This document shows, piece after piece, positions 43,501 through 52,247 of a DNA stretch of 64,000 bases (the stretch's first letter is position 1; every line of letters begins with the position of its first letter). The notes below the pieces were generated by a model. It worked only from the letters and a program-made list of their open reading frames with translations, was not told where the DNA came from and made no database searches. A program made the translations under genes and the position numbers. The stretch is from Sphingobacteriia bacterium (GTDB lineage: Bacteria; Bacteroidota; Bacteroidia; Chitinophagales; Chitinophagaceae): the NCBI GenBank assembly GCA_017304675.1, contig JAFKLS010000016.1, positions 124,001-188,000 of the forward strand, read 5' to 3'.

Positions 43501-44309
43501 TCACTAAGAAAAACTGGAGCTGGACAGCATCGTTGGTATTTGGATATAACATAACCAAAATAACCAATGCCAAAAATCAACCGATGATTTTTGATCTGGT
43601 AAAACAAGAAGGCGGAACAAAAGAGGGATATGTACAAAGAGGGTTGTATTCTGTTCAAAATGCAGGGCTGGAACCAAACGCTAAATTTAGCGGAGTTCCC
43701 CTTTTCATCGACCAAAACGGGGTTGCAGATACCACAGTTTATGCACAAAGCACGAATACCTCATTTTTAAAATATGAAGGCTCTGTAGACCCTTTGTATA
43801 CAGGTGGGTTTAATCACACTATCCGTTATAAAAACTTTACACTATCAGCATTATTTACTTACCAGGCTGGCAATAAAATAAGACTTACACCGGCATATAG
43901 TGTAAACTATTCAGATTTGAGTGCACTGCCTGGTGAATTTAGAAGAAGATATACTTTGCCTGGTGATGAAACACTCACCAATATTCCTTCTGTAGCAATG
44001 TTATTTGTAAATAACGATTTGGTGAATAATACGCAATATCCGTACAATACCTACAATTATTCAGGTGATAGGGTAGCTGACGGTGGTTTTGTAAGATTAA
44101 AAGTTGTCAGCCTTCAATATGCATTGCCCAATTCTTTTGCTAGCAGAATAGGAATGAAAACAGCTTCATTAACTGTTGTGGGTAACAATTTGTGGTTAAT
44201 CTATTCAGATCCAAGATTGCATGGCCAGGATCCGGAATTCTTTAATACCGGAGGGGTGGCATTACCTATTAACAGACAAGTAACTTTTTCATTAAAACTA
44301 GGCTTATAA
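40599..44309 (+). CDS. SusC/RagA-family TonB-dependent transporter with STN signalling domain
   Basis: A 1236-residue outer-membrane transporter. Order of parts: signal anchor (about 15-42), secretin/TonB short N-terminal STN domain (about 48-121, ITLNIKQRPLNDVFEEIS), carboxypeptidase-regulatory-like domain (about 149-219), TonB box (LDEVVVTGY, 225-233), plug (KVRIRGATSITGENKPLWVIDGV) and a 22-strand barrel ending QVTFSLKLGL. The STN domain and the upstream sigma/FecR pair show that transport and gene expression are coupled. The substrate is not evident; the downstream metallohydrolase suggests a peptide or glycopeptide. Confidence 0.95.
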   Translation: MQKRVQLISLIEKATLFMKFSVFVFSIICVTIMDLKASDANAQAVLDKRITLNIKQRPLNDVFEEISALAKVSFTYSGNSVNTDNKISIAVKNAKISYILNKILAPLSISYVVIDEKIVIRSSTNQPKALPETITKTEDNKDPVYSSEINITGIIKNAKGEVLKGATVSVKGSSQKTTTDDKGEFELKGVKDGATLIISMIGYKTIEVKAKQNLSIELLDQVSVLDEVVVTGYQNIDKKKFTGAAVTLKADSIKIDGVTDLSRMLEGRAAGVSIQNVSGTFGAAPKVRIRGATSITGENKPLWVIDGVVLEDIVNISNDQLSNGDPSTMLGSAVAGLNVNDIETFDILKDAAAAALYGARAMNGVIVITTKKGKIGKPVVSYTGNFGVQIKPSYANYDIMNAADQMSVYAEIERKGYLRYSDLVNARNSGVYGKLAKLLQYPDDNGNFAVLNTAEARQAWLMQYANANTNWFNILFKNSLTQEHTLSISTGTDKHQSYFSASFYNDEGWTIADNVKRYTVNARNNYVITNKLSFGFLANGSVRQQRAPGTEDRKSNPVEGSYSRDFDINPFSYALNTSRVLTAYDKKGNLEYFTRDFAPFNIINEIQNNYLKLSVVDVKLQANLSYKITPSINYEFVGALRYAKTAEEHQVLESSNEANAYRAAGTSIIKEANPFLYRDPTDPSTLPVTVLPYGGFYKTKDRQLLNYTFRNVFTFNKSFSGKDHVISALVGQEVKSADRQLANNIGIGYQYNNGGIPYIDYRFIKKMTENNEPYYGLSTERDRFIAFFANASYTYKSRYTFSGTVREDGSNRLGSSPQARWLPTWTVSGVWNVDRENFMQNVRAISHLMLKSSYGLNASIGDATNTTAILRTEITNRHYLTDQQTAISIKNLENADLTWEKKYELNIGTDIGLFNERLGLVFDWYKRSSFDLIHTFKTSGIGGEIYKAANYADMKSHGVDIAITGKIITKKNWSWTASLVFGYNITKITNAKNQPMIFDLVKQEGGTKEGYVQRGLYSVQNAGLEPNAKFSGVPLFIDQNGVADTTVYAQSTNTSFLKYEGSVDPLYTGGFNHTIRYKNFTLSALFTYQAGNKIRLTPAYSVNYSDLSALPGEFRRRYTLPGDETLTNIPSVAMLFVNNDLVNNTQYPYNTYNYSGDRVADGGFVRLKVVSLQYALPNSFASRIGMKTASLTVVGNNLWLIYSDPRLHGQDPEFFNTGGVALPINRQVTFSLKLGL

Positions 44310-44320
44310 ATTATTAATAT

Positions 44321-45802
44321 ATGAAAAGAAAATTATTATATATAAATATTTTTTTAATCATCATTCTGTGTGCCGGATGTAAAAAGTTTTTAGAAACCTT
44401 GCCAGATAACAGAACGGTTATTACCACTCCGGAGCAGGTTACACAGCTGTTGGTGAGCGCTTATCCGAAAAGAAATTACATTCCTTTTTGCGAAGCTATG
44501 AGCGATAATGCTGAAGACAAAGGCAATGCAACATTGTATGCAGATCCCAATAGCAATGCGGTGAATGCACAATCATTCAAGTTTCAGGATGTACAATTTC
44601 AGGACCAGGATTCTCCCGAAGGGTATTTTCATGCATGTTATAATGCAATAGCAGCCGCTAATCAGGCATTGGAATATTGTAATGGGCCCGATTCTGCAAA
44701 CTACAATGCCCAAAAAGGGGAGGCATTGGTTGCAAGGGCTTATGCTCATTTCATGTTGGTAACGCTTTTTGCCAAAGCATACGACCCAGCCACTGCAGCT
44801 ACAGATCCTGGTATACCTTATGTTACCGCAGTTGAAAAACATGCTACTGTTAAATACTCAAGGGGAACTGTAAAATCAGTATATGATAATATAGAAGCTG
44901 ATTTGAACAGAGGATTACCATTGATTAATGAAAAAATTTATGGTGATGCACCGAAATTCCATTTTTCAAAACAGGCTGCTCATGCATTTGCAGCAAGATT
45001 TTATTTATTTAAAAAAGATTACGATCAGGTTATTAGCCATGCAGCGCAAACTTTTGGAACCACACCAGTTGCCAGTTTAATTAGGAATTGGAACGGAACT
45101 TCTGCCACCTCAAGCCCTGTTGGCTATAGTGCCACCTCTTTAGGCTTTTTTGGGTTACAGGCTATTTATACAAAAGCAACAGAAAACTCAAACATCCTTT
45201 TACAGGAAGCAAATACTGTATGGGGAAGCAGTTACGCCTATTATCGTTATGGTTATGGCAATAATCTGTTTTCGGAGTTTTATTTAAATGCAAATGTTAG
45301 CGGAGGCACTTTGTCTATTCCTTATTGGACGTATGGGTCCAGCCCACAGTATTATAATGTTCCGAAGTTCTATGAAAATGCAGCAAACTACGATGTAATT
45401 CCTTTGTTCAGCATGGAAGAGGTATTGTTTAATAGGGCAGAAGCTTACATCGCTCAAAAAAATTATACAGCAGCAATTGCAGATCTGGTTACCTGGGAAA
45501 GTAAGAATGTAAGAAGCTATTCGGCAGCCACACACAATATTACTGCTGCAAAAGCAATTGCATTTTACGCTCCGGGAACAACCGACACGGCAGGTTCTTT
45601 ATTAAAAGCCACCCTGTTTTTTAAGAAAGTAAGTTATATACATGAGGGCTTAAGATGGTTTGATATCCTGAGACTAAAAATACCGGTTACACATACTTAT
45701 TTAACCGGAGGGTCAGATGTATTGGGGCCTGATGATAAAAGAAGGCTTTTGCAATTGCCGCAGGAATCAATTCAATCTGGTTTACAATTAAACCCTAGAT
45801 AA
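44321..45802 (+). CDS. SusD/RagB-family nutrient-binding lipoprotein
   Basis: A 493-residue surface lipoprotein that caps the SusC barrel. Lipobox IILCAGC gives an acylated Cys at about residue 19, followed by KKFLETLPDNRTVITTPEQV, the usual SusD N-terminus. TPR-like helices include AKGEALVARAYAHFMLV-type sequence (here QKGEALVARAYAHFMLVTLF). The C-terminal hallmark EGLRWFDILRLKIPV is present. It starts 11 bases after the SusC gene. Confidence 0.94.
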   Translation: MKRKLLYINIFLIIILCAGCKKFLETLPDNRTVITTPEQVTQLLVSAYPKRNYIPFCEAMSDNAEDKGNATLYADPNSNAVNAQSFKFQDVQFQDQDSPEGYFHACYNAIAAANQALEYCNGPDSANYNAQKGEALVARAYAHFMLVTLFAKAYDPATAATDPGIPYVTAVEKHATVKYSRGTVKSVYDNIEADLNRGLPLINEKIYGDAPKFHFSKQAAHAFAARFYLFKKDYDQVISHAAQTFGTTPVASLIRNWNGTSATSSPVGYSATSLGFFGLQAIYTKATENSNILLQEANTVWGSSYAYYRYGYGNNLFSEFYLNANVSGGTLSIPYWTYGSSPQYYNVPKFYENAANYDVIPLFSMEEVLFNRAEAYIAQKNYTAAIADLVTWESKNVRSYSAATHNITAAKAIAFYAPGTTDTAGSLLKATLFFKKVSYIHEGLRWFDILRLKIPVTHTYLTGGSDVLGPDDKRRLLQLPQESIQSGLQLNPR

Positions 45803-45838
45803 TAAGTACCAATAACTAACAAAGTAAATAAAACAGTT

Positions 45839-46732
45839 ATGAAGAAAATTTTTCAAATAGTTGTAGCCGTAGCACTTCTTTCTTCTTTATTTATATCTTG
45901 TAAAAAAGACGAAAATGGCAGCTTATCTACCCCTCCATTAGGTTTAGGAGGAGATACCTGGTTTGCAACCAGTATAGATAAATGGGTATACGATTCTCTT
46001 ACAGTACCTTTCAATATTGCTGCAAAATATAGATGGGATGCCTGGGAACTTGCTCTGGATAAAACCTTGGTTCCGCCGGATACTTCTAAAGTGATAGATG
46101 TACTGGGAGGCGTAAAACGAGTTGGCCTTCAACCGTACATAGATCAAACCGGCAGCCCAATGCTTATTAAAAAATATGCGCCTAAAAATTTTGTACTGGT
46201 AGGTAGCCCGGAATACAATTATAATGGAACAATAACATTAGGCCAGGCAGAAGGAGGAACAAAAATTACATTATACCTTATTAACTATTTCACAAGGCTT
46301 AAAAAGGATAGTGCCAACTTTAAACAAATGCTGCACACCATTCACCATGAGTTTGGCCATATTCTGCATCAAAACGTTATGTTCACTACCGCATATAAGA
46401 ATATTACCGGCGGTTATACTGCTACCTGGTTTAATGTTGCAGATGCTGATGCAAGAAAACAAGGATTTATTACAGCATATGCAATGGCTGCGCCCGAAGA
46501 AGATTTTGTAGAAATGGTTAGCTCAATGCTTATTGGCGCTTCTAATGGCCCTACCGGTTATGATAATTATGATAAATTATTAACACAGGCCGGTTCTACT
46601 ACTTCTGCAGGCTACCTGGCAATTAAGGCAAAAGAAGCCATTGTGGTAGATTATTTTGCTAAAACATGGGGAATTGATTTTTACGGTTTGCAAACAAAAT
46701 GCAGGGCCGCATTAGCAGGGTACTTGCAATAA
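45839..46732 (+). CDS. substrate import-associated zinc metallohydrolase lipoprotein
   Basis: A 297-residue lipoprotein (signal LLSSLFISC, Cys at about 21) with a gluzincin-like HExxH motif H170-EFGH-174 in HTIHHEFGHILHQN and a likely downstream Glu ligand in APEEDFVEMVSSM. The family is encoded next to SusC/SusD pairs in Bacteroidota, as here, and is thought to process the imported substrate at the cell surface; the substrate is not known. It follows the SusD gene by 36 bases and precedes a DUF4302 gene. Confidence 0.88.
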   Translation: MKKIFQIVVAVALLSSLFISCKKDENGSLSTPPLGLGGDTWFATSIDKWVYDSLTVPFNIAAKYRWDAWELALDKTLVPPDTSKVIDVLGGVKRVGLQPYIDQTGSPMLIKKYAPKNFVLVGSPEYNYNGTITLGQAEGGTKITLYLINYFTRLKKDSANFKQMLHTIHHEFGHILHQNVMFTTAYKNITGGYTATWFNVADADARKQGFITAYAMAAPEEDFVEMVSSMLIGASNGPTGYDNYDKLLTQAGSTTSAGYLAIKAKEAIVVDYFAKTWGIDFYGLQTKCRAALAGYLQ

Positions 46733-46781
46733 AACAAAAGAATCTGTATTTATAATATTGATTATTTATTAAATAAAAATC

Positions 46782-48125
46782 ATGAAAAAAATATTTAATT
46801 TATCTGTGGTGTTGCTCTTTGTAATGGCTGGCTGCCAAAAGAAAGATGAATACCTTTTAAATAGAACGCCAGATGAAAGGCTTACTGATGCTTTGGCGCA
46901 ATACCAAAACATATTAACATCTGCACAATATGGATGGAAAGTGATTGTATATCCTAAAGGGTTAGAAGGCGTATACGGAATAAAATCAGCCTTTTCCTAT
47001 TTTATGCAATTTAAAGATGCCAATACGGTAACACAGCTTTCTGATTTCGATACAACAACCGCTTCTGTGCCCAAAACAAGCGGTTACAGGCTAAAAGCTT
47101 TGCAAAGACCATCAATTGAATTTGATACTTATGGCTACATTCATTTACCCTGTGATCCTGACCCCGCAATTTCTAAAAGCCCTGTTGCAAGCGAAGGCGG
47201 TGGATACGGATGGGGTTCAGATTTTGATTTTGCATTTGCCGACAATAAGGCCCCTGCACAATTAGGAGATACAATTCGCCTGGTTGGAAATTTTAATAGC
47301 AGCCCAGCTATTATGGTTAGAGCTACCAAAGCAGAATACGATGCCTTTTATGCACAAGGACTAAAAAATGCAATGGTGCTTGACAAAATATTGAACTACT
47401 TTAAAAAAATTACAGTAGGCAGTACTGTATTTGAAAGTACTCCCGGAGGATATAGAACAATTACTTTCAAATACCTTGATGGATCAAACAACTTAAATAC
47501 CATTGTATCTCCGCCTTACTATCTAACACCCAACAGCATTTCTTTTGTATCGCCCTTTACCGTAAATGGACTCGTTATTAAAAGTATAGATAATCTGAGC
47601 TTTAACGCTGCCACAAACACTGCAACATGTACCATTAATGGAGTTACAAGTACAATTGCCGGAGCCATTGCCTCTATTAAGACAGATCTTACAGCCCCTC
47701 AAAGATGGTTTGCTGCTTTGCCAACAAACTTTAATAAAGCATGGCGTTCCGATGCAGGTTTTCATGTTAACGGGGTAGATGATGCATATGGTGTTAAAAC
47801 CATTCCAAGTTTTTATCAATACTGGTATTGGTATAATGCAATAAGCTCAACAGTAGATTATTTTGGGCCAATGGTTATATCCGGGGGATCGCTGGCCAAT
47901 GCTACTTATTATTCAAGAGTTAAGTCGGGCCCTACATTTACCGTAGATGGTAGAGCCATATTTGCCCTTAGTGCCAACACCGGGACATTTCCAACATCAG
48001 TTACCAACACCACAAACCTTTTTTACAATACAACCGGATTCTATTTTGTTCAGGTAGATAATGTTACTTACGATATGGTTAGCGCTACTGATGCAAAATC
48101 CTGGATAAGGTGGTGGCATAATTAA
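46782..48125 (+). CDS. DUF4302 family lipoprotein
   Basis: A 447-residue lipoprotein (lipobox FVMAGC, Cys at about 18). The N-terminal NRTPDERLTDALAQYQNILTSAQYGWKVIVYP is the mark of DUF4302. The rest is rich in Asn, Thr and aromatic residues, consistent with a beta-rich surface protein. DUF4302 genes keep company with SusC/SusD and the zinc metallohydrolase, so a role in binding the same substrate outside the cell is likely, but no activity is known. A terminator follows. Confidence 0.85.
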   Translation: MKKIFNLSVVLLFVMAGCQKKDEYLLNRTPDERLTDALAQYQNILTSAQYGWKVIVYPKGLEGVYGIKSAFSYFMQFKDANTVTQLSDFDTTTASVPKTSGYRLKALQRPSIEFDTYGYIHLPCDPDPAISKSPVASEGGGYGWGSDFDFAFADNKAPAQLGDTIRLVGNFNSSPAIMVRATKAEYDAFYAQGLKNAMVLDKILNYFKKITVGSTVFESTPGGYRTITFKYLDGSNNLNTIVSPPYYLTPNSISFVSPFTVNGLVIKSIDNLSFNAATNTATCTINGVTSTIAGAIASIKTDLTAPQRWFAALPTNFNKAWRSDAGFHVNGVDDAYGVKTIPSFYQYWYWYNAISSTVDYFGPMVISGGSLANATYYSRVKSGPTFTVDGRAIFALSANTGTFPTSVTNTTNLFYNTTGFYFVQVDNVTYDMVSATDAKSWIRWWHN

Positions 48126-48155
48126 TTTAATATTATTATAAACGCTTAGTGTGTT

Positions 48156-48190
48156 AAGGTCCGACATTTATTTGTTGGGCCTTAATTTTT
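48156..48190 (+). terminator. terminator of the sus-like locus
   Basis: Stem AAGGTCCGACA with TGTTGGGCCTT (two G-U pairs, 6-base loop) is followed by a T-rich tract, 30 bases after the DUF4302 stop codon. Confidence 0.8.
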
Positions 48191-48257
48191 TATACAGAGT
48201 ACCTGCCTTCTTGCTATGGGTTAATGAATCGCCTACTCAACCAAAAGCAATATGTTT

Positions 48258-48299
48258 TGTTATTTAAAAAAGCAGGTATTCATTTGCTTTAAAATAACA
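48258..48299. repeat. interrupted inverted repeat upstream of the epimerase gene
   Basis: TGTTATTT (48258) pairs with AAATAACA (48292) and, inside it, AAAGCA (48269) with TGCTTT (48285). It ends 19 bases before the next ATG and has no T run, so a leader structure or operator is more likely than a terminator. Confidence 0.4.
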
Positions 48300-48318
48300 G
48301 GTTTAATACTGTAATTAT

Positions 48319-49236
48319 ATGGCTACTGTTTTAATCACCGGAGGCACAGGAACTATAGGAAAACAATTAACGAAATTATTATTAAAAAGAGGATATGCTG
48401 TAACCGTTCTTACAAGGCATCCAGAGAAATATTTGAGCAATCATCCGCAACTCAGCTATGCAGCCTGGAAAGTGGATGAGGATTTTATTAATGAAGAAGC
48501 TATTGAGGAGGCCGATTATATTATTCATCTTGCAGGAGAGAATGTAGCTGCAAAAAAATGGAGTGAACAGAGAAAAAAAGAGATTGTAGAAAGCCGTGTG
48601 CATAGCAGCGCCCTGTTAATAAAAGCTTTGCGAACATATAAGCACCATGTTAAGGCAGTGATTAGCGCTTCTGCAATTGGCTGGTACGGTGCAGATGTAC
48701 AACAAGGTAAAATGTTCACTGAAACAGATCTTCCTGCAAAAAATTTCCTTGGAGAAACTTGCAGGTTATGGGAGGAAAGTATCTCGCCCGTTGAAGACAT
48801 GGGTATTCGTTTGGTGAAATTAAGAACAGGAATTGTTTTAAGCAAAACAAGCGGGGCATTAGCTGAGTTTAAAAAACCACTCCGGTTTGGAATCGCCACA
48901 ATCATAGGTAATGGAGAGCAGATGATTAGCTGGATACATGAAGAAGATATTTGTAACATGTATTTATTTGCTATACAAAATGAGGTTAAAGGTATTTTTA
49001 ATGCAGTGGCACCTGGCCCCGTAAGCAATCAACTTTTAATAAAAACACTGGCCCGAAAAATGCGAAAACACTTTTTTGTTACAATGCATGTTCCTGCTTT
49101 GTTGCTGAAAATAGTGCTTGGAGAGATGAGTATAGAAGTATTGAAAAGCACCACTGTAAATGCTCAAAAAATAACAGATCATGGTTTTTCATTTAAATAC
49201 CCAACCATTAATGCTGCGCTGGATGATTTAGCCTGA
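48319..49236 (+). CDS. TIGR01777 (YfcH) family epimerase/short-chain oxidoreductase
   Basis: A 305-residue Rossmann-fold protein of the extended SDR group: [18 protein letters not shown] at the N-terminus, [20 protein letters not shown], and [15 protein letters not shown] with the Tyr of the active site. The C-terminal DUF1731 region is recognisable ([20 protein letters not shown]). The substrate of this family is unknown. The gene is alone between a terminated sus-like locus and the convergent ABC exporter genes. Confidence 0.9.
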   Translation: MATVLITGGTGTIGKQLTKLLLKRGYAVTVLTRHPEKYLSNHPQLSYAAWKVDEDFINEEAIEEADYIIHLAGENVAAKKWSEQRKKEIVESRVHSSALLIKALRTYKHHVKAVISASAIGWYGADVQQGKMFTETDLPAKNFLGETCRLWEESISPVEDMGIRLVKLRTGIVLSKTSGALAEFKKPLRFGIATIIGNGEQMISWIHEEDICNMYLFAIQNEVKGIFNAVAPGPVSNQLLIKTLARKMRKHFFVTMHVPALLLKIVLGEMSIEVLKSTTVNAQKITDHGFSFKYPTINAALDDLA

Positions 49237-49242
49237 CGATAT

Positions 49243-50073
49243 TTACAGGTCTTTCCGGTTATGAAGCTTATAACATAAAAACCATATTAATGCTGTAAAA
49301 ATAACTGTATAAATAATTTGCTCGGGTATGGCATCCAAAGCTTTTTCGTAAGCGTCTTTCAGGTCTTTACCAAATTTTGAGATAAAAGCAGGCTTAGGAA
49401 TAATTCTGTCGCTCATTTCAAAAGGTAAAAATTTTGCCGCCTCAATTTTGTTCCAGCTTAAATAACCCACCAAGATATTTTCCAGGATAAGCGAGTAAAA
49501 AAAGTATACACCTAAAGCAATAAAAGCTTTTTTAATAAGATAGCCGGTTAAAAACGCAATTGATAATTGTGAAAAGGTTTGAATGAAAAAGTAAGGTATA
49601 TATTGAAGTTGCTCTGCCCAACGGTTTAGGTGCCCATCATCAAAATAAATACCCAATGCCAGCGCTACCAATGCATAAAGTAGGGTAGACAATAGGGAAA
49701 CGATGATTACATCCATCAACTTACCTGTAATGAATTCATTACGGCTCCACCCGTCTATAATATTCTGCCTGTGTGTTTTGTAATTATATTCATTGGTGGC
49801 AAGCATAATAACCAATATTGCCGGTATCATTACAAAAAAAGAAGAAAAGTAGGCTATGGTATGCCAGGTTTCAGGAAAGGCAAAGGGGTTTCCTAACAGG
49901 AACTTGGCCAATTGTGCCACCTGGTTCTTGGTATTGTTTACAACATTTTGATTATAGGCCCTGCCAATAATATAATTAAGTCCGGGATACGAAAGTGTAA
50001 CAATGGCTATCATTCCCCAAAAGGCCGGGTATCTTTTTATTTTTAACCATTCAATTTTAATCAATTGAAACAT
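49243..50073 (-). CDS. ABC-2 type transporter permease
   Basis: A 276-residue membrane protein with about six helices (for example YFSSFFVMIPAILVIMLA and VIIVSLLSTLLYALVALALGIYF). The conserved NEYNYKTHRQNIIDGWSRNEFITGK segment is typical of ABC-2 exporters of the bacitracin-resistance kind in Bacteroidota. The ATG at 50073 gives the usual start MFQLIKIEWLKIKRYP; an alternative ATG at 50112 would overlap the ATPase gene by 20 bases. Cargo unknown. It follows and pairs with the ATPase gene. Confidence 0.85.
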   Translation of the reverse strand: MFQLIKIEWLKIKRYPAFWGMIAIVTLSYPGLNYIIGRAYNQNVVNNTKNQVAQLAKFLLGNPFAFPETWHTIAYFSSFFVMIPAILVIMLATNEYNYKTHRQNIIDGWSRNEFITGKLMDVIIVSLLSTLLYALVALALGIYFDDGHLNRWAEQLQYIPYFFIQTFSQLSIAFLTGYLIKKAFIALGVYFFYSLILENILVGYLSWNKIEAAKFLPFEMSDRIIPKPAFISKFGKDLKDAYEKALDAIPEQIIYTVIFTALIWFLCYKLHNRKDL

Positions 50074-50092
50074 ACGGTAATTTTTAAGAGAA

Positions 50093-50989
50093 TTAGTTAT
50101 TGGTAAGTTCAAAGAATTTTGTTTCCAGGCTTTTCTTTTTCTGGCTGAGAGAATTTAACACCACTCCACTATTAAAACAATGCTGATTGATCAGTTCCGG
50201 GGTAGCAGTACCTTTTGGAAAGAACAATTGTAAAACATTTGCTTCTTCTTTTAACCTTGTATACCCGTGTATGTTTTGTACGGCCCGTTTTAATGCATCC
50301 ATATCAGATGCTGCTATTTCAATAATATCTTCATTTGCCAAAACCTCATCAACAGCACCGGCGGTAAGTAGTATGCCTTTTTTTAAAATGGCCACATGCG
50401 TACAAACTTTTTCCACTTCATCTAATAAATGACTGGCCATAATAATGGTTTTACCCTCTGCTGCCAATTGTTTAATAAGTATCCTTATTTCAGCAATACC
50501 TACGGGGTCTAAGCCATTGGTGGGCTCATCGAGCACCAATACATCCGGGCTACCGAGTAATGCAGCACCAATGGCAAGCCTTTGTTTCATGCCCAGGCTA
50601 TAGCTGCTGAACCGGCTGTTTTTTCTTTGAGCAAGATTTACTTTCTCCAAAACATCATCAATATCCTTTTCTGTTCCACGCTGGCTAATGGCTTGTGTAA
50701 TTTTTAGATTATTAACAGCAGACAGGTAATGATAAAAATTAGGTGTTTCTAATAAAGAGCCTATCTTCTTTCTTACCTGATAATTTTCTTTTTGTCCAAA
50801 CCATACATAATGGCCGTTATTGGCTTTCAATATATCCAAAATAATTCCAAGCAAAGTTGTTTTACCACTTCCGTTAGGGCCAAGAACGCCAAATACACAG
50901 CCTCTCGGAACTTCGAAAGAAACATCTTGCAAAGCCTGAACGGTGCTATATTTTTTACTGATGTTGTGAATTGAAAGAACAGGGTGCAT
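50093..50989 (-). CDS. ABC transporter ATP-binding protein
   Basis: A 298-residue ATPase that powers the ABC-2 permease next to it. Walker A GPNGSGKTT, signature YSLGMKQRLAIG, Walker B VLVLDEPTNGLDP and the switch His in IIMASHLLDEVEK are intact. The roughly 80-residue C-terminal extension is typical for this exporter type. Expression of both genes should start from the 117-base gap behind the GH5 gene. Confidence 0.93.
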   Translation of the reverse strand: MHPVLSIHNISKKYSTVQALQDVSFEVPRGCVFGVLGPNGSGKTTLLGIILDILKANNGHYVWFGQKENYQVRKKIGSLLETPNFYHYLSAVNNLKITQAISQRGTEKDIDDVLEKVNLAQRKNSRFSSYSLGMKQRLAIGAALLGSPDVLVLDEPTNGLDPVGIAEIRILIKQLAAEGKTIIMASHLLDEVEKVCTHVAILKKGILLTAGAVDEVLANEDIIEIAASDMDALKRAVQNIHGYTRLKEEANVLQLFFPKGTATPELINQHCFNSGVVLNSLSQKKKSLETKFFELTNN

Positions 50990-51106
50990 AAGCGGTAGTT
51001 ATGCCTTGAAGATAGTTAAATGATTCTCTAACTGTATATAAGTTTTATGCAGAAGGTTATTCAGAAGGTTGAAATGAAAATACAACGGATAATCAGTAGT
51101 AAGAAC

Positions 51107-52189
51107 TTAACTGTGTTTTATCCATTTCCTTACCGGTTTAATGGGTTTGCCATTGGGTTTGGTTACAGTAAATTTTTGATCGTAATCCCACAACATAGCT
51201 GCAATGCCGTTGCTGTTAAGTATATTGGTAACATCTTTAAGATAGCGTTCCCTGTCGGCATTTCTAACATTACCTATTACCCCGGTTTCTGTACAAATCA
51301 ATATCATATTATTCAAATTGCACCAATGCAATGCCGAGGTAATTTTGTTGGAAAGATATTCCTGCGTGCCTTCTGTTTTATACTTATTAAAATTTTCTTC
51401 TACGTCTGTTCCTCTTGCTTTTTTGGGCAGGGGAGGCATGGTACTTTGTTTATAAGGATAAGGTATGCCTGTAATGTACGTTTTATCTGCTTCCCATTCT
51501 GCCCCCTGGTGTGTAAAAATAAACGGCTCATAAAAATGAAAAGTGTAAAGGGTTCTGTTATCATTAATCCTACCCAGGGTTCTCAGCTCCTCTATATTAT
51601 TATAATTGGTTCCTCCAACAATATAAACCCGGTCTTTATCTTCGTATCTCAGGTATCTAATCAGTGTTTCAGCCATACTTTTCCATAAACCGGCATTAAT
51701 GGTAGGCTCATTATATAATTCAAAAAAGAGGGTTTCATAGCCTTCCCCGGTAAACCTGCGCTGCACTTGTTTCCATATCCATGAAACCTTTTCCTGTTCA
51801 CTGAAAGAATTGTAATCGGTTAACTTTCCGTAGTGGTATGTAAAAACAAGGTTTAGGTTTAAAGCTTTGCAATTGGTATAAATTTCCTGCATCTTCAGCA
51901 ATATCTCCGGCATAAGGTTGGTAGAATTGGGTTGCAGAAACATATCGAAGGCAATAGGGAAACGTACTGTTTTAAAATGTGCTTTTTTTATTTTTTTTAG
52001 TTTGGTAAGATAATCTTCCTGCCATATTTGCTGGGGAGTAGACCAGTTGTGTTCAAACAAAGAAATGTTAATGCCGGCGCCTAATTGTTTAACCAATTCG
52101 GTTAAAGGTTGTGAACCGGTTAGTTTTGCACTAAATGTGGATAGTGAGAGTGTACAAATGAAAGTTATCAAGATTATCTGTCTTATCAT
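51107..52189 (-). CDS. secreted GH5-family glycoside hydrolase (endoglucanase-like)
   Basis: A 360-residue exported enzyme: signal peptide at residues 1-21, then a (beta/alpha)8 barrel with the GH5 pattern. The acid/base Glu is E161 in FELYNEP, the nucleophile is E301 in ICTETGV, and VRFPIAF and VFTYHYG mark earlier strands. GH5 enzymes cut beta-1,4-glucans and related polymers. It lies head-to-head, 58 bases away, with the histidine-kinase-like gene that begins the exopolysaccharide cluster, a place where cellulose operons carry an endoglucanase (bcsZ). The start at 52189 (MIRQIIL) gives a clean signal peptide. Confidence 0.88.
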   Translation of the reverse strand: MIRQIILITFICTLSLSTFSAKLTGSQPLTELVKQLGAGINISLFEHNWSTPQQIWQEDYLTKLKKIKKAHFKTVRFPIAFDMFLQPNSTNLMPEILLKMQEIYTNCKALNLNLVFTYHYGKLTDYNSFSEQEKVSWIWKQVQRRFTGEGYETLFFELYNEPTINAGLWKSMAETLIRYLRYEDKDRVYIVGGTNYNNIEELRTLGRINDNRTLYTFHFYEPFIFTHQGAEWEADKTYITGIPYPYKQSTMPPLPKKARGTDVEENFNKYKTEGTQEYLSNKITSALHWCNLNNMILICTETGVIGNVRNADRERYLKDVTNILNSNGIAAMLWDYDQKFTVTKPNGKPIKPVRKWIKHS

Positions 52190-52247
52190 TGTAAAAGTTA
52201 TGTAATAATTATTTTCACACAATATTGTTACTTAGTCCGTTACCCAT

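Noticed and set aside
48525..49028. 167-codon open frame on the minus strand
   Set aside because: Shadow of the TIGR01777 epimerase gene, which has clear Rossmann motifs on the plus strand.
51047..51688. 213-codon open frame on the plus strand
   Set aside because: It is antisense to the 3' half of the GH5 gene, whose catalytic motifs are intact; the translated sequence has no recognisable domain.
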